The position numbers were made by a program, and so were the translations under genes. The notes beneath the pieces are model-generated. The model was not told where the DNA came from. It saw only the letters and a program-made list of their open reading frames with translations, and ran no database searches. A stretch of 64,000 bases of DNA from CAZDQL01 sp964507325 (GTDB lineage Bacteria > Planctomycetota > UBA1135 > GCA-002686595), in assembly GCA_964507325.1 (NCBI GenBank), contig CAZDQL010000017.1:23057-87056 (forward strand), read 5' to 3'. Each line of letters begins with the position of its first letter. Position 1 is the stretch's first letter. Below are positions 57,432-64,000 of this stretch, piece after piece.

Positions 57432-60400
57432 ATGAAGCGCCTCGACACTCCTACTCGATCCCCGCGTAGGGGGCTTCTGCTCTGTTGTGGTCTGGTCACC
57501 CTCTGGGGAGCCGCCTCCTGCGGCGGGGGTGGCGGCGGGGACCAGTCGGCCAGCAACGAGGCTGGGACGGTGGTGGACAAGCCCGGAGGGGGCTGGTTCT
57601 TCGCCACGCCGAACAAGGGGGGCTACGCCCAGGAGCCGCGCATCCGGCGCCAGATGTACGGGCGGCTGGTGGAGATCTCCGGACTCGACAGCCAGGGGCT
57701 CAGGGTGCCGATGTTCTCGGACTTCGTGATCGCTCCCGACCTGGTGTCGGACGGGGTGGACTACCTGCGGGAGCTCAATGCGGTCACGGCGCAGGAGATC
57801 CTGGTGGTGCTCAGGGACGTGACCGACACCAGCGTCGGTGGCGGCCGCGACCAGTTCTTCGACCTCGTCTATCAGGCTGAGCAGAACCTGACGCCGATCC
57901 ACGACAACGACGCCCAGGGCGCGGGACTCTACTCGATGGTGGCGCGCAACTCGGCGGTGATCGTCGAGTTCGACGACCTGATCGACGAGCAGACGCTGGA
58001 CGGGACCACCTTCAAGGTCAACGTCGGCAACCCGCCGTTGGTGCCCTTCGAGGCGCGCGTCTTCATGGACCCCAACCACGGAGACGTGGCGGATTTCGAT
58101 CTGGCTCCGGGGGACGAGTTCTACTCCACGCGCGTCATCGTGGACACGACGGTGACCGAGATCGAGGCGTTCGCCGAAGATCCGCCGTTGGTGATCAACG
58201 GCGTGGGCTTGCCGCCGAGCGCGGACGTCAACCTGGCGAACGTCGAGGCGCGCATTCCGACGCGCATCGACCCGGGGGTGGGTCAGTTGAGGCTGTTGCT
58301 CAACCCGTCGGGACACGCGATCACGGTCAAGAACAACGGGCCGGTGGATTTCAGCTCCTCGACGCAGGACGTGGTGCGGGCGGCACGCTCGGGTGGGCCC
58401 CAGAACGTCACTGGAGACGCGTACAACGGCTTCCTGTTGGATCAGGATTCGCCGCAGCTGGTGGGAGCGACCCCGCTGACGATCGACGAGGTACCCGTGC
58501 CGTTGGCGGGGGTGGACGAGTACCTGCTGCCGCGGATCACGTTCGAGTCCGTGTTCTGCTCGCAGACGCCGCGTCCTGGAGACGTGTTGCGTCAGACGTC
58601 GGTGTTCGTGGAGGTGATTCAGACGCCGGCGCCGCCGCAGAACGGCGTGGTGATGAACGTGCCCGTGCGCGTGCTCTTGCACCCGTTCGAGTCGTCGGAG
58701 GAGTGGTTGAACAGCGCGGTGGGTCAGGCGCAGTTCTTGGCGGCCTACGACGTAACGGAGGACTACGGCAAAGAGGCCTGTTTCGTGCAGGTCTACCCGG
58801 ACGCGACGGGCTTCCCGGAGCAGCCGACGGTGGGGATTCACACCTCCGCGACGTACACACTGCGCTTCAGCGAGCCGATGGACCCTTCTTCCCTCACGGC
58901 GTTCGACTCGGTGACGGTGACGCGCAAGCCGGTGCCGCTGGACGAGGACGACGATCCGCTCCTCTCGAGTGACTACGTGGTGGGCAACCTGAACCAGAGC
59001 GCGGACCTGCAGGCGTTCACCTACGCTGCCGATCTGCCCCTGGCGCACGAGACGGGGACGAGCGAGGCGTACTACCTGTCCCTGGCCAGCGCGGGGACGA
59101 GTCCCACGGACTTGGCGGGCAACCCGTTGGCGGACGAAGTCCCGCAAGTGACGATGACCGTGGACCCGCTGCTGGCCGACCAGCGCAATGGTGGCCGGGT
59201 GTCGCGTTTCGCGGACGTGGACGAGGAGCCGCCCTTCGGTGACGAGGTCACCGGGCCGCTGCCGGAGTGGAGTGGCCAGCACCTCTACGACCTGACGCGG
59301 GAGCTGATCAAGCCGCGGCCGGTGGTGCACTTCAACGTACCGGCGGACCGCTCACAGCCGATCATCAACATGATGACCGCCTTCGGTCCGGGGGTGCAGA
59401 CGCCGCTCTCGGGCTTCGGCAGCATCATGCAGACGGTGTGGCGCTACCCGGACTTCGGTTGGTCGCTCTCCGACACCACCAACCTCAACCTGGACGTGGA
59501 GGGAATCTACTGGGCCCCATCGGGGGGGGACGTGGTCTTCGAGTCCTTCACCGAGTTCCAGATCAGCGTTGGGCACAGCGCTCGCCTGCCCGACGAGTAC
59601 ATCGACCCCGGTTCGCTCTTCCCGATGTTCCAGACCTCGGGCTTGTTGGCGAAGTACACCGTCAACTGGGCTGACCTGGACAACGACAAGCCCAAGATCG
59701 TGCACGAGAAGTACCTCGGCTATGAGGTGCACCCGGGCGATCTGTACGTCCATCCGAGCACGGGGACGAAGTTGATGCCCTTCCCCTGGAACCGCAAGCT
59801 GGCCCCGGAGGACTGGTCCACCTGGACCTGGCGCAACACCGCCCTGAGGATCCGCGCCGGCAAGAAGGGTGGCGGCGCGCCGCTGAATCAGGAGTGGGTG
59901 GCGGCTGGCCAGGCCTTCCCCCCCAATGCCGGTCAGGCCACCTACGTCCAGGGTCAGGTTCGAACGGATGGCCTGCCGATGCTGATGGAGTTCCGCTGCT
60001 ATCCCGACGACGGAGCCGTGGGCCTGAACGCCTTCGACATCTCACTGGCGGCCAACTCCTCCTCCAAGCCCTACTTCCGGGCCTTCACCACGGGCGGGAT
60101 CAGCAGCAGCGGACCCACGACGATCGACCCGGACACGGAGACCACGGCCAACGGCGGCTTCGATCCCTCCAACGGAGGCGCACCGACCTACGGGCGCGAC
60201 AACAGCTTCTACATCGGAGCGGCGGACTTCGTGGTGCGGGTGAGCCGTTCGTACTCGGTCTGGTTCCCGGCCACCAACCCCTTCATCGAGGTGGGGCCGG
60301 ACGATCTGCCCGTCCCCTTCGACTGGCCGGTCTACAACGACCCGATCACGGAGCCGCGCCACGAGGACCAGCCCGACGGCACTGCGGTCACCCTGGCCTT

Positions 60401-60761
60401 CCGGGGGGCGACGGCGATCCACTCCGAGACCCTCTACGACTGCAACTGCGTCACGCCGAATCGCCACCTCTTCTACGACGCTCTGACCCTCGATCCCTAC
60501 GGGGACTACTACGAGGACACCTGTCTCGAGCCGGACGAGATCCCCAAGCACAACACCAAGCAGGAGAACGCTGGGCGCACGTCCAACTGCAACACAGAAG
60601 AGCCCTTGATCGACTTCCTCGCCGACGACCCGAACTGGAGGAGCTCGATCGATCAGATACACGCCTGCAAGTTCTACCAGGTCCGTGTAACCCTCGAATC
60701 CAACACCATCACAGGTCTCACGCCCGAGCTCTCCGCGATCGCGGTCTCGTGGCAGGAGTGA
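57432..60761 (+). CDS. large lipoprotein with Ig-like (SbsA-type) domains
   Basis: 1109 residues. The start MKRLDTPTRSPRRGLLLCCG has AGGGA eight bases upstream; longer in-frame sequence is not plausible. A basic n-region, a hydrophobic core and WGAASC followed by a Gly run indicate a lipoprotein signal with an anchored cysteine. At least two segments resemble SbsA-type Ig-like domains: VIVEFDDLIDEQTLDGTTF near residue 175 and TYTLRFSEPMDPSSL near residue 475. The rest is Asp/Pro/Gly-rich without known enzyme motifs. It would be a surface or periplasmic protein; the function is unknown. A similar lipoprotein gene follows after 137 bases. Codon choice in 58140-59400 leans to G-ending codons, unlike the C-ending preference elsewhere. 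Confidence 0.8.
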   Translation: MKRLDTPTRSPRRGLLLCCGLVTLWGAASCGGGGGGDQSASNEAGTVVDKPGGGWFFATPNKGGYAQEPRIRRQMYGRLVEISGLDSQGLRVPMFSDFVIAPDLVSDGVDYLRELNAVTAQEILVVLRDVTDTSVGGGRDQFFDLVYQAEQNLTPIHDNDAQGAGLYSMVARNSAVIVEFDDLIDEQTLDGTTFKVNVGNPPLVPFEARVFMDPNHGDVADFDLAPGDEFYSTRVIVDTTVTEIEAFAEDPPLVINGVGLPPSADVNLANVEARIPTRIDPGVGQLRLLLNPSGHAITVKNNGPVDFSSSTQDVVRAARSGGPQNVTGDAYNGFLLDQDSPQLVGATPLTIDEVPVPLAGVDEYLLPRITFESVFCSQTPRPGDVLRQTSVFVEVIQTPAPPQNGVVMNVPVRVLLHPFESSEEWLNSAVGQAQFLAAYDVTEDYGKEACFVQVYPDATGFPEQPTVGIHTSATYTLRFSEPMDPSSLTAFDSVTVTRKPVPLDEDDDPLLSSDYVVGNLNQSADLQAFTYAADLPLAHETGTSEAYYLSLASAGTSPTDLAGNPLADEVPQVTMTVDPLLADQRNGGRVSRFADVDEEPPFGDEVTGPLPEWSGQHLYDLTRELIKPRPVVHFNVPADRSQPIINMMTAFGPGVQTPLSGFGSIMQTVWRYPDFGWSLSDTTNLNLDVEGIYWAPSGGDVVFESFTEFQISVGHSARLPDEYIDPGSLFPMFQTSGLLAKYTVNWADLDNDKPKIVHEKYLGYEVHPGDLYVHPSTGTKLMPFPWNRKLAPEDWSTWTWRNTALRIRAGKKGGGAPLNQEWVAAGQAFPPNAGQATYVQGQVRTDGLPMLMEFRCYPDDGAVGLNAFDISLAANSSSKPYFRAFTTGGISSSGPTTIDPDTETTANGGFDPSNGGAPTYGRDNSFYIGAADFVVRVSRSYSVWFPATNPFIEVGPDDLPVPFDWPVYNDPITEPRHEDQPDGTAVTLAFRGATAIHSETLYDCNCVTPNRHLFYDALTLDPYGDYYEDTCLEPDEIPKHNTKQENAGRTSNCNTEEPLIDFLADDPNWRSSIDQIHACKFYQVRVTLESNTITGLTPELSAIAVSWQE

Positions 60762-60898
60762 CCCCACGCATCCCAACCGCTTGTTTCCACCCCAGGTCCG
60801 CAGGATGACCCGCTCGGTAGACCGCCGGGCTGGTCGTCGTGTGGCACCCCCCGAGCCCCCCTCTTCTCCGCAAGACGTTTCTCCAAGGAAGTCCGATC

Positions 60899-63800
60899 AT
60901 GCGAGCCATCTCCCTTCTCCGTGGCAGCACCCCCTCTGGTAGTACCCTCTCCACTCGGAGTTGGGGAATGGCGGGTTGGAGCCTTGCCCTCGGCGCCGCA
61001 CTGTTCATGGCGGGGTGCAGTGGCGGTGGATCCTCGTCGGCCTCGGCGAGGTTCGCCGTCAAGAACGTCAACGTCCTCCACGGGCAGGAGTGGAAGATCA
61101 ACCGTGCGATCGACATCACGTTCAACGCCGACGTCGATTTCTCCACGGTCAATCTGAACACGATCAACATCATGGACTCCGTGGGGCGCAGCGCCACCGG
61201 GGTCTTCAGCCAGCCGACCAATGCCGACGGCTCGCTGGCGACCCGCGTGGTCCGCTTCCAGCCCACCTGCCCGACCAAGTCGGACAACTCCGACGCGGGG
61301 CTGCAGCCCGCCACCGCCTACCGCCTGACCATCCTCGGCTCGCAGACGGGCGGGGTCACGGTGCGCAGCACCTCGGGGGACAACCTCGACGAGGGGATGC
61401 TGGTGGACTTCACCACTCCCGATTCGACGGATCCCCTGGTGCTCTTCCTGGACACGGTGGCCGGGCCGCCTTCGGTCCTCGTGCGCGGCGCGGGGGGCGT
61501 GCCGCTCGACCAGGAGGCCGCGACCCACGTCGAGATCGGTGGGTTGACCGAGTACTTCGTGATGAACGTGGTGCTCCAGAAGGCGGTGCTGCCCGCCGGG
61601 TTCGAAGTCCCGCTCAACCACTACAGCATTCCGGAGAATCAGCTGGCAGTGGTCGTGCACTTCAACCAGCCGGTGCAGGCCACGGAGGAGAACATCTCGC
61701 CCGCCCGCATCCGACTGCAGTACTTCGACCTGGGGCAGAACGACTGGGTCGACATGCAGACTCGGGTCGAGCTGATCGAGAACTGCTCCGAGACCGGCGC
61801 GGCGGTGAGGGTCTCCCCGCTGGGGATCGTGCCGATGCAGAGCCAGTTGCGCGTCGAGATGCGCCAGGGCTTCGCCGATCTGACCGGGGACTCGACGTCG
61901 GCCTCCGTCTCGAACTTCGCGAGCATGGACTCGGTGGCTGCCGGTGGAGCCAACCCGCTGCACCCCGGAGTCACCAACCCCGAGGTCGACGACCTCAGGG
62001 AGACCTTCGTCCTCTCTGGCGACGCCTTGGGCTCCTTGGAGGACACCCAAGCGGCTTTCGCCGTCCCGGCCGCGGAATGGGGGGAGGGGCAATTGGCCGC
62101 CTCCTTCGCCTTCGACGGCACCGGCGGACCCGGAGGTGACTTCGACTGGCACCTCCCGCAGGGAACCGAGGTCGTGCTGGACACCGTCAGCGACACGATC
62201 GTCGGGGGCCCGGGGGGCGTCAACACGAAGACCCAGGCCGTGATCAACGGCATCGTCGACATCCGCGATCTCTACGTTCCGGCGACCTCCAAGCTGCGCA
62301 TCGTGGGACCGAACACCTGCACCATCCTGGCCTCCGGGACGGTGCGCGTGGAGGGCGAGATCACCGTCAACGGGGCGGACAGCCCCGGCGTGGGCACGCT
62401 GAACACGACCAACCAACCCGAGCCCGGGGCCTCCGGACAGGCCGGCGGGGGAACCGGGGGAACCGGTTCCTATCTCACCACCCAGTCCACCCCGCGCGGC
62501 GGACCGGGATACGGGCCCTTCAACGCCCCCAACCTCGGCGGCGAGGGAGGCGAGACCGGCTACGCCACGGGGATGAAGAGGAACCGCCGTGGCGCGGGCG
62601 GCGGCGGAGGCCGTCTGGGGGAGGACATCTATCACTTCCACTCGACCACCGCGACCGAGAAGATTCGAGTCCAAGCGGTCGTGGGCCTCGATGCCGAGCC
62701 CGGAGCCCCCGGCGGTAAGGAGGGCCTGGGAGCCGAGTCTCAGTCGGTGCGGGCCCAGGGTGGCGCGATCGGTCCGGACCCCTTCTACGACGCCGACGAG
62801 ACCAACAACTTCCTGGGGGTGATGCGCACGGTGAGCGGTGACGTCATCCACGGCGAACTCGACGACCTGACCGCCGGCGCGGGAGGAGGGGGCGGCGGTG
62901 ACGCCGTCCAATCCCCGACCTTCCCCAAGCTGCCCTTCGATCCGGGTGGCGACGAGAAGGGGTGCGGCGGCGGTGGTGGCGCGGGTGGCCTGCGCATCCT
63001 GGCCATCGGCGAGATCATCATCGGCAACGTCAGCGGAGCCGCGGGGCGCCTCTCCGCGGTGGGCGGTGACGGCGGCGGTGGCGAGAACACCAACTACTTC
63101 GACCGCGTCGGAGGCGGCTCCGGAGGCGGCTCCGGAGGGCACATCGTCCTCTCGAGTGCGGCAGCCATCACCGTCTACGGCCAGGCGGACCCGATCAAGG
63201 AGCCGGGCTTCTGGTACCGCGACAACCCCGACGCCACCCTCCACGCCGCTCGACCCATCAGCGCGGTCGGTGGCCAGGGTGGAGCGGGCAACAACAGCCG
63301 CGGTGGGGCGAACGAGAACGGTCCCACCACCTGGGGCTGCGACTCGATCCCGATCCCCTTCTTCGGCGGCTACACCGACGTGGGCCACCTGAACAAGAAC
63401 TGCTTCAAGGCTCTGCCGGACAACAGTCCTGAGGAGGATTTCTGGGTCTTCGGCGCGGGTGGCGATGGCAGCCCCGGCATCGTCCAGTTCCACGTCAACA
63501 ACCCGGCCACGGACCTCACCTTCCCCGACTTGCCCGACCAGGCGAACACCTACGTCGAAGGTCAGGACATCAGCTACGCCTGTGCCCCTCCGCCCTTGGG
63601 GTGGAAGGAACCCGGCGTGGCCCCCGACGTGATGATCCCCTTCTTCGGCCGCAACTCGATGGCCCAATCGAAGTGGATCCCCCTCGGTCTGGCGCGCATC
63701 AATCCGGGTGCGTCGAATGACCAGGTGGTCCTGCGTTTCCAGGGCACCGACACCGTCTCCGGCGAGCTGCCCAACGACGGCAGCGGTTCGGTCGACCATT

Positions 63801-64000
63801 TGACCGCGATCCTCGGGCCCGAGGTCATCGTCAGCCCGACCTACACGATCTCCCTCGACGCCTCCGGTCTGGCGGTCGGTGAGGAGATCTACACCGAGAA
63901 CCCCAACCTGACGGAGGGCTTCACGGTCATGCTCGAGGACTCGATCGACGCGGACAACTACCAGCACTACGTGATCGTGGCGGCCAGCTACGACTCGGGG
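60899..64000 (+). CDS. second large lipoprotein, partial (runs off the end)
   Basis: 1034 codons are visible with no stop. ATG 60899 has AAGGAAG (60885-60891) seven bases upstream. The signal peptide ends in LFMAGC and is followed by SGGGSSSASA, so a lipoprotein is predicted. SbsA-type Ig-like segments appear near residues 60-95 (RAIDITFNADVDFSTVNLNT) and about 245 (NQLAVVVHFNQPVQAT). Residues about 495-760 are very Gly-rich (AGAGGGGGGDA, GGGSGGGSGGH) and recall elastic or autotransporter-like stretches. It has the same layout as its upstream neighbour, so they probably arose from the same family. No function can be given. Confidence 0.8.
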   Translation, partial: MRAISLLRGSTPSGSTLSTRSWGMAGWSLALGAALFMAGCSGGGSSSASARFAVKNVNVLHGQEWKINRAIDITFNADVDFSTVNLNTINIMDSVGRSATGVFSQPTNADGSLATRVVRFQPTCPTKSDNSDAGLQPATAYRLTILGSQTGGVTVRSTSGDNLDEGMLVDFTTPDSTDPLVLFLDTVAGPPSVLVRGAGGVPLDQEAATHVEIGGLTEYFVMNVVLQKAVLPAGFEVPLNHYSIPENQLAVVVHFNQPVQATEENISPARIRLQYFDLGQNDWVDMQTRVELIENCSETGAAVRVSPLGIVPMQSQLRVEMRQGFADLTGDSTSASVSNFASMDSVAAGGANPLHPGVTNPEVDDLRETFVLSGDALGSLEDTQAAFAVPAAEWGEGQLAASFAFDGTGGPGGDFDWHLPQGTEVVLDTVSDTIVGGPGGVNTKTQAVINGIVDIRDLYVPATSKLRIVGPNTCTILASGTVRVEGEITVNGADSPGVGTLNTTNQPEPGASGQAGGGTGGTGSYLTTQSTPRGGPGYGPFNAPNLGGEGGETGYATGMKRNRRGAGGGGGRLGEDIYHFHSTTATEKIRVQAVVGLDAEPGAPGGKEGLGAESQSVRAQGGAIGPDPFYDADETNNFLGVMRTVSGDVIHGELDDLTAGAGGGGGGDAVQSPTFPKLPFDPGGDEKGCGGGGGAGGLRILAIGEIIIGNVSGAAGRLSAVGGDGGGGENTNYFDRVGGGSGGGSGGHIVLSSAAAITVYGQADPIKEPGFWYRDNPDATLHAARPISAVGGQGGAGNNSRGGANENGPTTWGCDSIPIPFFGGYTDVGHLNKNCFKALPDNSPEEDFWVFGAGGDGSPGIVQFHVNNPATDLTFPDLPDQANTYVEGQDISYACAPPPLGWKEPGVAPDVMIPFFGRNSMAQSKWIPLGLARINPGASNDQVVLRFQGTDTVSGELPNDGSGSVDHLTAILGPEVIVSPTYTISLDASGLAVGEEIYTENPNLTEGFTVMLEDSIDADNYQHYVIVAASYDSG
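63110..63138 (+). repeat. 12-bp tandem repeat in Gly-rich coding region
   Basis: GGAGGCGGCTCC occurs twice in a row (63110-63121, 63122-63133) and a third partial copy follows. It encodes Gly-Gly-Gly-Ser-type units in the second lipoprotein and is a possible slippage site. Confidence 0.8.

Noticed and set aside
63110..63138. Gly-rich repeats as a CRISPR or mobile repeat
   Set aside because: They are short in-frame coding repeats without spacers.

Overview
The window is a high-GC bacterial chromosome segment that reads almost entirely as housekeeping sequence. Gene order, an N-acetylornithine-type carbamoyltransferase, very large secreted lipoproteins with Ig-like domains, and a Tsr3-like protein inside the str operon suggest a member of the Planctomycetota. 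This is an inference: no rRNA gene lies in the window, and other high-GC lineages such as Myxococcota are not excluded.

Layout. (1) 1-9810: end of rplA, then rplJ, rplL, rpoB and rpoC. (2) 9865-13495: an rpsL-rpsG unit with a good sigma-70-type promoter and a strong intrinsic terminator, then a bacterial homologue of the archaeal/eukaryotic rRNA-modifying enzyme Tsr3, then an EF-G gene. No tuf gene is present here. (3) 13554-28323: one long S10-spc-alpha superoperon (rpsJ to rplQ, including secY, adk, infA, rpoA) behind a consensus-like promoter, with a terminator-like hairpin between rpsJ and rplC. (4) 28361-32875, minus strand: dnaE and an acetyl/succinylornithine-type carbamoyltransferase; an 18-bp direct repeat flanks dnaE. 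(5) 32955-36763: tRNA-Arg(ACG), tadA, two tRNA-Ser genes, the SRP RNA gene, dnaX, ybaB and recR, an order resembling the scr-dnaX-recR region of Firmicutes. (6) 36805-40743: rpoN, truA, hpf, ptsN and an HPr gene, which is the rpoN/nitrogen-PTS cluster known from Proteobacteria without rapZ. (7) 40843-45816: pilM, pilN, a pilO-like gene with a PilP/GspC-like C-terminus, and the secretin pilQ. (8) 46287-53388: RNase E/G, rplU, rpmA, obg, pilT and a GspC-like PDZ protein. (9) 53404-56692: coaX, a truncated MnmE-like GTPase, and an aspartate carbamoyltransferase fused to a PyrI-type zinc domain. (10) 57432-64000: two very large lipoproteins, the second running off the end.

How the genes work together: transcription (RpoA, RpoB, RpoC, RpoN), translation (most of the ribosomal proteins, IF1, EF-G, three tRNAs, TadA, TruA, HPF), export (SecY, SRP RNA) and a type IV pilus/type II secretion-like machine split over two loci.

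Most unusual points: the Tsr3 homologue between rpsG and fusA; the PyrB-PyrI zinc-domain fusion; a 163-bp near-perfect palindrome that begins inside the rng stop codon; an apparent frameshift at a G/C homopolymer just upstream of pilT; the Lys-to-Arg change at S12 residue 88; and several genes with a TANNNT box right before the start codon and no Shine-Dalgarno sequence, which suggests leaderless mRNAs. I saw no CRISPR array, phage, transposase or defence locus.
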